Shown piece after piece: positions 46,953-57,723 of a DNA stretch of 64,000 nucleotides. Position 1 is the stretch's first letter. Each line of letters begins with the position of its first letter. Made by a program: the position numbers and the translations under genes. Source of the stretch: Pseudoips prasinana (lineage: Eukaryota; Arthropoda; Insecta; Lepidoptera; Nolidae); NCBI GenBank assembly GCA_951640165.1, contig OX621250.1, positions 13,231,501 through 13,295,500 of the forward strand. The letters run 5' to 3'. The notes under the pieces were generated by a model. It had not been told where the DNA came from. It made no database searches and saw only the letters and a program-made list of their open reading frames with translations.

Positions 46953-47117
46953 TTTGCCCGCGGTTTCACTAGCGTTAAACTTTAAATAGCCTATGTATTA
47001 TACAGCTATATTACTATATATAAATCCGTTTCGTACTTTTGCGTGAAAGATTAACACACATCTATCCACCAATCATTATTTTCACATTCACATCAACTTT
47101 AGTATTTATAATATTAC
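46953..47117 (-). mobile_element. Helitron, eroded copy
   Basis: In plus orientation it runs TTTGCCCGCGGTTTCACTAG, CGTTAAACTTTAAATAGCCT and ends CTTTAGTATTTATAATATTA, the reverse of the 9907-type Helitron. The CTAG end has been lost. Confidence 0.55.
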
Positions 47118-48577
47118 TAGGATTACGATAAATTAATTTTCTGTGTGAGTAAGATAACGAGAGTTCATCAGAGAAAAAAACATAAGCAAGCGTCTGTACG
47201 CTACAGTAACCGCTTACTTCATATTTGTAAAAGAATGTACCGTGTTTGTTGTTCAAACAGATTTATTCCACACACATTCAAATAAATTTATATAAGAAGA
47301 ACCGATAGCTTTTTTGAGTCACTCACAGTGGTAACGTAAGTAGCCATATGCTTTAACAATACTAGTCGGAAATATAAATATTTGTTATGAATAGAAACTG
47401 TATTAACAAACATACGTAATGCATACCTACCTAAATACCACGCTGACCATTTTTTGGGCGCCTTTGTTCAGCTCGGATCAGTTTTCTACATGACATTTCA
47501 ATACGATTGCTCGCTTGTCGAGTTGCAAATCTCGAGCAGATGTTTATTCAACGCATTCACAAAAATTATCGCAACAGCAAAATCTAAATCCATACACCAT
47601 AACTAATTATATCCACCATGTAATAGTGTGTCGGAGGGGTATTGTTCATTCGGATCTTTTGTAAGAACCCGAATTACTAACCTACTTATGGGGATATTTT
47701 TGGCAAAAAAAAATGTTCTCGAGATATCACGGTTTTTGGTTTCGAATGCGAGTTATAATTTCTTTTGTCGGTGCAAAGTATTAGCGAACGATATTTAGTT
47801 ACGTAGTTTGTGTATCAGAGTTGGTCTGTGTGTTAGGGAATCCTCGTCCGTTCGGTGGCTGTATTACAAAAGTTTGACGGGTGGGTCCTCCGATAGGGTA
47901 TCGATTTAGCTCGGCTGCATTCGATTTTGTGCGTTTATTTTTTACGAGATCGGACGTATGTAGGTTTTCGGGTTTGCGGTGCGTCTGTGTCGCAGTTAGT
48001 TGTAGGTGGTCTGTTCGAATAAAAATTTTCGTGTTTTCTTTTTTGTTGAGATTTTTCTATTTCGCGTGTCAACAGACGGGGATTTTTGTCGTTAGTTCGA
48101 TTTACAACTGTACCAATAGTGGATATTGAAGATGGAAATTTTATATGTGGCGGGCACTGATATAATAAAACCATAGAGAAATATCTGGCCATAATTAGTT
48201 TAGAATTTCGTAGCCTAGGTACTATAATTACCCTAGTCAATCTACCTATACAGAATAAGCTAATTATTACCATGAACTTTCTGTGCAAAATTATATTACA
48301 GGTAAGAAGAAAGCCGTAAATATTTAACTTTTTCTTTTATAGATCATTTGACACGACAATCTGCGGAGTGCTAGTCAGTGAACAATTTCTAAATTATAAT
48401 GGGACGAATATTATATCGAAACGAAAACTTTTGATATAGGTACCCACTCTTTTACAATATTTATAGACCCCATGTTTTAACAAGCATACTTAAAATATCA
48501 AAACCGTATGTACCTGTATTGGTAAAGTTGTGAGGAATTACTGATATTATATGCATTGCCCGCAGATTTTAGAATTA
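47118..48577. other. Intergenic, no gene recognised
   Basis: The segment 47,800-48,120 is GC-richer (CGTCCGTTCGGTGGCTGTAT, GGTTTGCGGTGCGTCTGTGT) with overlapping frames of 82 and 117 codons on opposite strands. Neither resembles a known protein. A 5' UTR exon of an unseen gene or a regulatory element is possible. Confidence 0.3.
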
Positions 48578-48704
48578 TGCACATCAAGCCACCTCAATCT
48601 ATCAAATTTCCCCAATTGAAAGTGAACGAGCTTTTTTCATAAAGTTGAAAATCTATAAAAGAAATTTGACAGATTGAGGTAGCTGGATGTGCTGGCGTCT
48701 GTAC
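48578..48704 (+). mobile_element. TA-flanked MITE, copy 6 (forward, left end truncated)
   Basis: GCACATCAAGCCACCTCAAT and TTCCCCAATTGAAAGTGAAC at the left; GAGGTAGCTGGATGTGCTGG and CGTCTGTAC at the right. It abuts the nuclease-like remnant that follows. Confidence 0.78.
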
Positions 48705-48714
48705 TAATTCAGTG

Positions 48715-49225
48715 GCTTTGGGTAAAAGGAATATATCATTTTAATGATAGTTCTATTAGTCTAAATGATATTATCCGCCGGGCTCTTGTCGCCGCTGGTG
48801 TCCCTGCCATACTCAACCTAATGGTCTGGCACGCGACGATGGCGAGAGGCCCGATGGTATGTCCTTGCTACCTTGGAAGTTGGAAAGGCCTCTGGTGTGG
48901 GATGCAACCTGCGTCAATACCTTAGCGCCTTCGCATCTTCCAAACACTGCTTTAGCGGAGACCTCTAAACGGCGTAAATGTGTGAACCTTATTGGCAACT
49001 ATATGTTTGAGCTGTTTGGAGTTGAAACGCTCGGGCTGTGGGGTCCAAACGCTTTTACATTTTTACGTGATATCTCAAAACGTCTGGTCGATGCTTCACG
49101 TGATCACAGGGCTGGCCAATACTTGGGCCAAGGAATTAACATTGCCATTCAATGTGGCAATGCTGCCAGCCTTCTGGGTACGTTACCGGTTCAAAGCGAT
49201 GTCGACGAATTTTTTGTCGCATAAG
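48715..49225 (+). pseudogene. Element-derived protein remnant with PD-(D/E)XK-like motifs
   Basis: Two frames joined by a frameshift near 48818-48822 encode first SLNDIIRRALVAAGVPAILN, then PNGLARDDGERPDGMSLLPW, RPLVWDATCVNTLAPSHLPN, a K/R-rich stretch, FGVETLGLWGPNAFTFLRDI and INIAIQCGNAASLLGT, ending in TAA at 49222-49224. I recognise this as a protein segment widely repeated in animal genomes, probably from a retroelement. The RPDG...WDAT...ETLG spacing resembles a PD-(D/E)XK nuclease core, as in the endonuclease of R2-type elements; that function is inference. The usual upstream cysteine-rich part is absent. The MITE lies only about 10 bp upstream. Confidence 0.55.
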
Positions 49226-49478
49226 CTCATTGGTAAGACTTTTTATTTATGTTTGTATTTATTTTATTTATGTTTCTTTAGTTGATAAGTTAGGTTATTT
49301 CAGTAATAATTGATTCAAATGATTATAATATTTATTTTCGTATATACCACTTATATTGATAGTATACCCTCGTGATAGAAGTATTTTATAAAAGTAATCA
49401 TTGGCTGTTTAAAAATTTCTATAATAAGGTAAGATCTCTTAATAAATTATATCAATGAAGTCTGTACGATATAATAAT

Positions 49479-49590
49479 ATCCTGGGTCATTATTTACACA
49501 CGGCCATCTAATCCAAATTAAGCAGAGCATGTACTACTGAAACCCGATAACTGATATACTACTTTTCTTTTTTAAATACATAATTGTATA
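49479..49590 (-). mobile_element. SINE family B, 3' part only
   Basis: In plus orientation ATCCTGGGTCATTATTTACA, CACGGCCATCTAATCCAAAT and AGCAGAGCATGTACTACTGA match the reversed SINE B tail. The head is missing. Confidence 0.7.
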
Positions 49591-49650
49591 GATTTGGTAT
49601 ACGGTGCATTTATGCATGCATTAATAAAATAATAATAAATAAATAATAAA

Positions 49651-49898
49651 ATCTCGGGACAATGTCACACAGATCATCCTAGCCCCAAACTAAGCAAAGC
49701 TTGTACTATGGGTACCAGGCGACGATGTATGTACATACTTATATAGATAGATAAATACTTATATACATAGAAAACATCCATGACTCAGAAACAAATATTC
49801 GTGCTCATCACACAAATATTTGCACTTACCGGGATTCGAACCCAGGACCACAAGCTTCGTAGGCAGGAGCACTACCAACTAGGCTACGGTGACCGTCG
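49651..49898 (-). mobile_element. SINE family C, full-length
   Basis: On the minus strand: GGTCACCGTAGCCTAGTTGG (A box), AGTGCTCCTGCCTACGAAGC, GGTCCTGGGTTCGAATCCCG (B box), CAAATATTTGTGTGATGAGC, CTGAGTCATGGATGTTTTCT and the tail AGCTTTGCTTAGTTTGGGGC. The tail resembles that of family B although the heads differ. Confidence 0.87.
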
Positions 49899-50044
49899 TA
49901 ATGTCTTCTTGTGTCTTCTATTTGGTATAATAAGTTAGATTAGGCTCGCGTTCTTGCACTTTGACCATGACCTCCATTTAGTAGGGTAATGACATAGGTA
50001 CGGCAGATCTTAACTCTTGCAATTTTGTTAATGAATTATAATAC

Positions 50045-50262
50045 TAATCCCAAATTAAGCAGAGCTTGTACTATGGAAACCAGATAACTGATATACTACA
50101 TATACTATTTTTGTTTTGTAAATACATACTTATATAGATAATTACACCCAGACTCAGGACAAACAGACATGTTCATGCACACAAATACTGTCCTGGATGG
50201 GAATCGAACCCACGACCTCCGGCGTGAAAAGCAAGCATTTGCCAACCATGCCAACATGCTAT
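50045..50262 (-). mobile_element. SINE family B, lacking the extreme 3' end
   Basis: In plus orientation it starts inside the tail at AATCCCAAATTAAGCAGAGC and runs to the head: GATGGGAATCGAACCCACGA, CCTCCGGCGTGAAAAGCAAG, CATTTGCCAACCATGCCAAC. Well conserved. Confidence 0.85.
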
Positions 50263-50329
50263 TAATTACTTAATTATACAGAACATTATTTACGGGTATT
50301 ATTATTATAACGCGACTTTATAGTTACTT

Positions 50330-50395
50330 TACCTAGTTGCATTGTTCGGTGGAGCAGTGAAAGCTTCCAAAGCTAAAAGTAAATGTCATGTTAAA
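50330..50395 (+). repeat. Dispersed repeat R2, copy 4
   Basis: ACCTAGTTGCATTGTTCGGT then GGAGCAGTGAAAGCTTCCAA and AGCTAAAAGTAAATGTCATG match the R2 block at 11950 and 12400. Confidence 0.4.
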
Positions 50396-50418
50396 AAAAC
50401 GAGTGTGTTTTAGATCCA

Positions 50419-50680
50419 ACGACTGAAGTAAAACTTTGATCTATGACACGTATCTGGCTATGAGAGAAAGAGAGAAATAAATTGTGAGCTCTCTCTCATG
50501 CGCCCTACAGTTATATATGAAAGGTAACTCTATCTCTTCATCTCTGCAGTACCTTATATAACCCTCTCAACGGGTACGGAAGTTGAGATTCGACCTGATC
50601 ACATTTTTCGTAACGCTCGTGTCACGTATTTACCGGCTTACTCGCCAAGACAAGCGTGCGTACAGAAATTTTACTTCAAA
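50419..50680 (+). repeat. Dispersed repeat R4, copy 2 (MITE-like)
   Basis: GACTGAAGTAAAACTTTGAT at the left and ACAAGCGTGCGTACAGAAAT then TTTACTTCAAA at the right, with the ordered interior of 44661-44918. TGAAGTAAAA at the left is inverted as TTTTACTTCA at the right. Confidence 0.55.
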
Positions 50681-50746
50681 AATGTTTCAAAACCCATATT
50701 TCCATTGCTATTTTAGTTGGTCTCTAAATAACAATAATAATAATAT

Positions 50747-50988
50747 TATCCTGGGATATTATTTACACACGGTCATCTAAGCAAAGCTTACCATGGAAAC
50801 CAGATAACTGATACATATACTATATACTTTTCTTTTGTAAATAGATACTTATATAGGTAATTATATCCAGATTCAGGACAAACAGACATGTTCATGCACA
50901 CAAATATCTGTCCTGGGTGGAAATCGAACCCACGACCTCCGGCGTAAAAAGTAAGCTTTTGTCAAGAACGCCAACAGGCCCGTCAAAT
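50747..50988 (-). mobile_element. SINE family B, diverged
   Basis: Plus-orientation landmarks: ATCCTGGGATATTATTTACA, GGTCATCTAAGCAAAGCTTA, ATTCAGGACAAACAGACATG, GGTGGAAATCGAACCCACGA, AGAACGCCAACAGGCC. The B box has one mutation. Confidence 0.82.
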
Positions 50989-51065
50989 TAGTACAGATAT
51001 TTAAAAAAAGCATAACCGTTTAATGTGTATAGAAGTTAAGTTATAAACCTATGTTAAGTTAGTTA

Positions 51066-51257
51066 ATATCTTGGACAATGTCACACAGATCATCCTAGCC
51101 GCAAACTAAGCAAAGCTTGTACTATGGGTACCAGGCGACAATATACATACTTGTATAGATAGATAAATACTTATATACATAGAAAACATCCATGACTCAG
51201 AAACAAATATTCGTGCTCATCACACAAATATTTGCACTTACCGGGATTCGAACCCAC
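51066..51257 (-). mobile_element. SINE family C, head truncated at the B box
   Basis: It follows 49651-49898 closely up to ACTTACCGGGATTCGAACCC, then breaks off into unrelated DNA. The A-box half of the head is missing. Confidence 0.82.
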
Positions 51258-51875
51258 CCATGTGAATGTAAACGTGGGCTAGTTATTAATGAATAACACT
51301 TTAAGGATACATCAATTTATGAAAACTGCATTAAAGCGAAACGTGATTGACTGGGCTAAATCAATTTATAGAGTGTTACATGTAATTGCGAGCAACGACC
51401 TGCGGATTGTGAATTCACAATGTCCCCAGTTCAAAAGAATCCATCATGGGTTTCCATGATCTGAATATAGTGATGAGTTATGTTGTTATAATATATAACC
51501 TCTCGACAGCATCTTTTAGAAGTATGTGAAGGAATAAAAAAATAAAAAACAAACAAACAAAATATATCAACGATGGCGCTTTTGCTTATTAATGCTACTT
51601 CCGGATCTAATGCACCCTTATTGAGAAGACCCAGCGAAAAAGCTCAACGGGTGCCGCAACAATACCGCATTGAAGCTCCTCGGTAAAAGAATTATATACT
51701 CTCATCATCAGTACAATACACCCAATTTGGATTTGGGAAAGTGAAGAAACTATCTTTTTCTAAATCTTTCTAAATAAACTCGTTGCGGGAATGAAGACAG
51801 TTGTATTGATTCCTTGGAATTATGGAGGCCTCACAAAAGTAGCAGTGACCCAGATTTTCCCATAACAAAATAATA
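51258..51875. other. Intergenic, nothing recognised
   Basis: No supported feature. Confidence 0.3.
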
Positions 51876-52235
51876 GGTCGGGGAAAAAGTTTCTTCGCAT
51901 TTCTTAGAAAATTCAAAAATATAGTTTATATACATTTAACTGAAGTATGTAGGTACCATTTTGTTCGATAATTTTTTGCTATCTTGTAGTTAGGGACATG
52001 ATCCCATTGCTGTAGAAATGTTGGGACTTCTGATCAAAATACCGCGACAAGGGGTTTTGGCAGTCCTCTCGTGATGGTAACCTGACACTACCTAAATAAT
52101 TCTGAAGAGACCGATACAGGTGGAAATTTGAAAGGTGCAAGGTAAGGACTATAAGGCAGATGCATTAACACCTCCAAGCCAAACTCTCTTACCTTTTGCT
52201 GAGTGGATAAAGATGTGCGAGGTCTACTACTTACC
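51876..52235 (-). pseudogene. Decayed mariner of a second lineage, 3' half
   Basis: The lower edge carries a mariner-type terminal repeat (AGGTCGGGGAAAAAGTTTCT then TCGCATTTC from 51875). On the minus strand, decayed transposase wording can be followed across frames: a residual ARPH block, a PYSP-LAP block around the third catalytic position, then GIM-type and WQK-type C-terminal wording. Multiple stops and frameshifts are present and the 5' half is gone. The ends differ from the intact mariner at 31215, so it is a separate and much older lineage. Confidence 0.68.
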
Positions 52236-52294
52236 CCAACCTAATACTATTTGTGACAGTATTTGAGCACAATACTGATAATCTTGTAACATTT

Positions 52295-52372
52295 GCTGAA
52301 AGGTCTTGGGGAGGTCTATGTCATGTAGTGGGCATCATTCGGCTGATATGATAATCGTCGTGATAATGACCA
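52295..52372 (+). mobile_element. RTE 3' terminal fragment, diverged
   Basis: GGTCTTGGGGAGGTCTATGT, ATGTAGTGGGCATCATTCGG then CTGATATGATAATCG is a mutated form of the RTE end (GGGGGAGGCC, CAGTGGACGTCTTTCGGCTG, ATATGATGATG). Confidence 0.65.
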
Positions 52373-53624
52373 CAATAAGCTGCCGGCCGGTAGATAGTAA
52401 GGTATAGCAGTGCAGGTGACATGTTTGATGTTGATTCTCGTAATATTTGAGTTAAAGCTGCTAAATCGACGTAACAAAGTCACCTCTTACTTTAGTTCGT
52501 AAGTCAATCTTCTTATGGAAAACAATCTTGTTTGAAAGTAAGAAAATTCCGCAACGCAATTGTTCCCCTGGGATTTATGATCAAACCCCTCCTCTAGCTA
52601 ATTCGTCTAGCATCAACACAGTAAGTGATAAAATGGCTTAAGTTCTTTAAAACATGTGATTTATATTTATAGAAATATACTTGTCATATGCATTTACAAC
52701 TAGCCAGGAATTTATTTAGGACTAGTTGTGTACGCGGTGTTAGCCTTGAGTTAGCAATTTATTTTAATGTACTCGTATATACATTTATGGTAATAGCCTA
52801 AACCCTTTGCTTTCTGATTAAATTGGATGCGGGAACCAACAAGACAATTAAAGCGAGTCACCGCTCAGAGCCATACTCTTTGCGTGCTGCTGTTGAACCT
52901 GGCTTACAGGAGTTGTAGTGGAGGGTAAGAGAGTGGGACCGTATTCCCTTATTAAATCTCTAATCAAATTCTTTCATAGGTTTTTTGCGGAGTTGAGTAA
53001 ATAATATCCATATATACCTACAAATGCTTCCTTTCATAATTTTAGTAAAGTAGGTCCTTTGTTTGAGTCGATTGCGAAACAATATGATCTTTATCCTGCA
53101 AATACAGAACGATTACTATTTAAAACGATTGGGCAACTGACACAATTTCATCACGCAGCACCCACCAAAACACTGGGCCATAAAATAATTTTCTACTGTG
53201 AAAAATGAATTGTGAACAGCCACGATGTTAACTGAGTTACCTCCTGTGTACCTAGGGGCGAACCCACGTACCCAGTCGCGTTCATTAGCCGTGTTTGTAC
53301 AAAGCTTTCGAAGCAAATGAATAGATTTATACGCCGGCTATTAAATCAAGCCGCCGGCCGATGCAAACACGCCTCCCGTCTGTGTTTGCTAAGATAGCCT
53401 ACTGATTATAGCGTAGCTGTGTGTGGTTATTATATGGCAAGTGTGTAATAATGCTGTTTGGTTGAATCTAAACGTTTGGGAGTGGGTGGGTATCAAACTA
53501 TCTTTATAGTTGAGTGGTTGAATTTCGTCTATGGCGGTCATTCTCATTGGAGAATAGCGAACTCAGCGTCCTTATCGGCGCAGCGGTTGAACACGCTACC
53601 GCACCGCTAGATTTACTACAAGAT
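52373..53624. other. Intergenic, no gene recognised
   Basis: No repeat or credible reading frame. The minus frame at 53116-53316 lies in a GC-balanced patch but resembles nothing known. Confidence 0.3.
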
Positions 53625-53845
53625 ATGTGACCGGCGCTAGAGAGATTCCCCTTTAGGGTTACAACCTAGGCTCAGAGCGGTACGTGAAGAAGTGGGCCGC
53701 TTGTCTGGTTGAAGATGGTTTCAGGCATTTCACCTATACGAATGCAAACTATAAGAGCCATGATGGACGATGGTGATCGCGGCGCTGACGGCAACGTTTG
53801 AGGTATTTCGGTGTGACTGTGATTAGGTCGTATCATGGAGGCTAT
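53625..53845 (+). repeat. Dispersed repeat R1, copy 3
   Basis: CCGGCGCTAGAGAGATTCCC, TTTAGGGTTACAACCTAGGC and CTATACGAATGCAAACTATA then AGAGCCATGATGGACGATGG follow the order of 38510-38965. The TTGTGCAACT block is deleted and the B-box-like site is mutated. Confidence 0.5.
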
Positions 53846-54114
53846 AGCCGACATAAACCAAGAGTATCATAGTTCATCGACGTTCATCGTACCTTCTATT
53901 CACGTTTAATATAATCAGTATTCCCAAAGTTCGCTGTCACTATTCACCCGAACAACTGAATATAGCTGAAATTGAAATGAATTTAAGAGAGGTACGGCAC
54001 AGCTTTCATTCGCTCAAAGAGCAGCCCAAATGAGGAAGTACCTCCACCTTACAGATATTCCTTAATAATAACATTAGTAATTTTAATGTTGTGTGTCCGC
54101 GTGTGACTAAGGTC

Positions 54115-54252
54115 GCCAAAGCTCATCTGGGTGGGGGGAATTGTCAGCAACACTAGTTTGACCACTCTGGTGTTGCGAGTGTCCAAGGGCGGCGGTGATC
54201 ACTTACCTTCAGGTGACCCACTTGCTCGTTTGTCGTCCTCTGCTATATAAAA
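54115..54252 (+). repeat. Dispersed repeat R3, copy 2
   Basis: CACTCTGGTGTTGCGAGTGT, GCGGCGGTGATCACTTACCT and CAGGTGACCCACTTGCTCGT then TATATAAAAAAAT match 41300-41437. The A-rich end again supports a retroposon 3' tail. Confidence 0.55.
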
Positions 54253-56023
54253 AAATATCCCTCCCGTGAATTTTGCCCCTTTCGTAGACTTTGGCTCTGT
54301 AACCCATCGAGTGACTTTTATTTATAGGAAGCTTAGCGTTCTTTAGGTCTATTAGCAATTAAAAAAAATACCTTCACCTTACAGAACGAACTCCAAGTTA
54401 AGCATTATAATGTCAAAGACGTGGTTATAACTTACAAGTGTCAGTAAGGTCGTCATTGCTCTTCACGGAACCCCTTCCTCCGTAAATTCTAGCGACACCA
54501 CTTACAAGGATAGACTCGAATGATACCATGTGACACGAAGCCCTCGTAAGCTATTGTTTGCTTACCGCATAGGTTCTTTTATATATAAAATAAACAAAAC
54601 AATCGATATAATCTAAGTGCAAATACAAATCTACACTATTGTTCGTTTTACTATCATATTATACGTAGACATTCGTATGTTCCTTGTAGGAATATAAAAT
54701 AAAAAATAACATTGCTGAAACCTCATTTCCGTAATTTAATTTATAATTAAAAAGTTCAAAAAGAAAGCGTTCATATATGAAACATGCGAGATAATCTCAC
54801 AGACGATCCATTTAATACCAAATGATATGCACGATGATACTTACATATGTATAGTGCAGTATAAGTACATGAGGTAGATGTTTAAACAGTTTTTCACTGG
54901 CTACAGGCCTGTCGTTGTAATTCACTGACAAACGCATATAAAAGAGTCCGGTTGCAGACAGCGAAAGGTGTAGAGATGATTCTACTGTTTGGAAAATAAA
55001 TATTTGAAGAATTCGGTTGGTATTGTGAAGACTGACCACCGACATATTTTCAGGTGTGAAAACTGATTCTACTTTTTAACATATTATAACTATGTGATTA
55101 TATTTATTTTGGGATGTAATGCAGTGATATGTCCCATGACCTGGTTGAGTTCTCCTACCGTGAAAGATTCTTTTCAGATTTATATCAATTTTAAAACACA
55201 CTTAGACAAAAATGTTATAATTGAATTATGCTAAAAGATAAAATTTATTGAAAACACCCCTGTAAAAATCAAGTGATTCATAGGATAAAATATGACTTAA
55301 ATATAGATAGATAAGTTAATATGCGAAGTACATAGTGAAGAGCGACGTCTTATGCATTCCTGCCATATATTAAAATTAAATAAACTCATTTGAATTTCCC
55401 AGAACTTAATGAAATAATACCATAAATAGCTCTGTTCTGCAGCATAGTTTACATAAGAGAAAAACTACTACAAAAAACCATTCTTTAAAAGGGGTAACGA
55501 GGAAATATTAGAAAAATAAAAAGTGAACTTGAAATTATTAATTTTCAATAATGCTTAAAAAAATTTGAAGCTCACAAAATAAGTTTTTGTACATATAGGT
55601 ACATATCTAAGGGTTTAGATGATATTAATGTATTAACTGAAAGCAGTTGTTGAAGGTAAAGTATCCAAGTTAAATTAGTATTATTTAAGTTTAGTGCGAG
55701 AATCAGAGTCAATAACATATATCTGAACACCATTTATGAATCGTATGTAGAAGCTTAGAAGTCTCTTATTTGAACAATTTGGTCTTCCGTAAGAACAAAA
55801 TAACAGGTGTCAACATATTAAGTGTCACAGGTGTTAATATATTAATAAACTAGGCTTTGACTAGAACTAATATATTGTGACCTTCATAAAAAATAAAAAT
55901 AAGACTTATGTAACCTTAACATACATTTAGGAGTATAATTATAAAACTAATAATATTCTAAGTAATAGTTTATTTGAGATTGTTTATGTGCACTTTCCTT
56001 TGTAATTAATACAAATAATAATA
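54253..56023. other. Intergenic, no gene recognised
   Basis: Long AT-rich stretch with no repeat, RNA or protein-like frame recognised. Confidence 0.3.
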
Positions 56024-56319
56024 ACATCCTGGGACATTATTCACACATGGCCATCTGATCCCAAACTAAGCAGAGCTAGTACTATGGAAACCAGATAACT
56101 TATATATTACATATACTATTTTTCTTTTGTTAATACATCATCATCATCATATCAGCCGAAAGACGTACACTGCTGGACAAAAGCCTCCCCAAAGATCTCC
56201 ACAATTGCCGGCCTTGCGCTATTCGCATCCAGCAGTTTCCAGCGAGCCGCACACACGATGTTTGTAAATACATACTTATTAGTTATTATAATTACGCCCA
56301 GACTCAAGACAAACAGATA
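56024..56319 (-). mobile_element. SINE family B, split by an RTE fragment
   Basis: The tail side is 56024-56138 (ACATCCTGGGACATTATTCA, CCAAACTAAGCAGAGCTAGT, AACCAGATAACTTATATATT). It resumes at 56261 with TTTGTAAATACATACTTATT and TTACGCCCAGACTCAAGACA then ends near AAACAGATA. The head with the B box is missing. Confidence 0.8.
56139..56260 (-). mobile_element. RTE 3' terminal insertion inside a SINE
   Basis: CATCATCATCATATCAGCCG then AAAGACGTACACTGCTGGAC, AAAGCCTCCCCAAAGATCTC and CCAGCGAGCCGCACACACGA match the reverse of the RTE end. Target-site copies TTTGTTAATACAT (56126-56138) and TTTGTAAATACAT (56261-56273) flank it, with one mismatch. Confidence 0.85.
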
Positions 56320-56704
56320 AGAGTTGTGATATATAAAGTTGTAATAGGTAACTGGTTATTATTATGATCGGGTATGATTTCTCATTATTAAAAAAAATGT
56401 CTAACGAGACTCCATCCTGAACGCTGTTCTCTGGTCGCACTCGTATCCTCGCGGGAGGTAATTATGCATGGCCGCTTTTTAGCGCGTCCACCGACGAATA
56501 AAATATAAAACGGTCGCAACTAATGATTTCGCATACTGACAGTAGGTACTTACTGTAATTGCTTGTTATGTACATACATAGCTGTTATAACTGCATTCAC
56601 GCTGTCTGTGGATGGAATTCAATACAATACCTACTTATTGCACGCTGGGATGTAATGAATATAACGCATTAACTAATCTACTGTTTCGCCTGGTCAGTTA
56701 CCAC
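56320..56704. other. Intergenic, nothing recognised
   Basis: No supported feature. Confidence 0.3.
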
Positions 56705-56981
56705 TGTCAACATGTACGAGATTAGAACGGCTCTTAAACAACTTAAAACAACAAGGCGCCTGGTGGTGATGGAGTTACGGCAGAGCTTCTGAAGGCCGAT
56801 TGGTACACCAATCCTATGGGCTCTCCAGAAGTTATTTGACTCCGTCATACTAGATGATCAAACGTCACAAGCATGGCACAGAGCTGGTGCTCTATCTCAA
56901 AAAGGGCGATACAACCCTTTTTAAGAATTACAGACTCATCACACTGCTGAGCCATGTTTGTAAGTTGTTTTCTAGAGTACT
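56705..56981 (+). pseudogene. RTE reverse transcriptase fragment (internal)
   Basis: It matches 61120-61395 of the complete RTE: ATGTACGAGATTAGAACGGC, GCGCCTGGTGGTGATGGAGT, TTACGGCAGAGCTTCTGAAG and CATCACACTGCTGAGCCATG. It covers the first reverse transcriptase motifs (KAPG-DGVTAELLK, YRPI-LLSH). Small deletions break the frame. Neither end of the RTE is present, so it was cut by later rearrangement. Confidence 0.82.
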
Positions 56982-57723
56982 ATATTAACCAGTTTTACAT
57001 TCTTATATAATATTAACTGTACACAAAAACCAGTACCAGAATGAGAAGCTCATAACGTTATTTAGCTCAAACAGCAGCCTGACATGGTCTATAATCTATT
57101 TTACGACGCCGTGTTTTCGACCGATATAATTTCAAAAATGTCTGTTAAAATAGTGATAATAGTTACGATTTCTAATCATACAGCGCCGTGTACTTGGTGG
57201 CATACTAGGGTGTAGGTGCTGTGATTTTTATTTTTAGCTAATATATACATATTTACTACTTATTAGTACCAGTTCGTAATCGTAAACATAATATACATTG
57301 ACCACTCGTGTGTGTTTAATTACCATAACTGGCATTGAATGAGTTAACATCATGCTATTAATAATATTGTATCCTGCTTAATGTAGGTAGCTAACATATT
57401 CATTGCACGAAAACCTCCATGCCAGTTCAAATGGTACTTGTCAATTTTTTTTTACATGCAATTTAACCATCTCACCTACTGGTTCTTTCGGGCTTTCGAG
57501 TACTGATGTACTCGCCTCGATGTCGATGTCTCTTTTTAATTATGTTATCTATCCACAAAAGCTGGGAGTTTCAATAGTAATGGGAAAGACAAGGTCAAAG
57601 GGTGTTTAGCCTAGCAAGCTACAGAAGACAATAGGTTCGAGTAGGAGCTCTAGCAAATAAGACTACATTAAATATCAAATAATAATAATTTCATTAATAT
57701 CACTAACTGAGGAACCCGCAGCA
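56982..57723. other. Intergenic, nothing recognised
   Basis: No supported feature; the frame at 57403-57609 is unconvincing. Confidence 0.3.

Noticed and set aside
47881..48288. Opposed reading frames of 82 and 117 codons
   Set aside because: Neither has a recognisable domain and both sit in a GC-richer patch. Kept only as a possible non-coding element.
48689..48925. 78-codon reading frame starting MLASVLIQW
   Set aside because: Its first residues are read from the MITE end and only the middle part belongs to the element-derived protein, after which it is out of frame.
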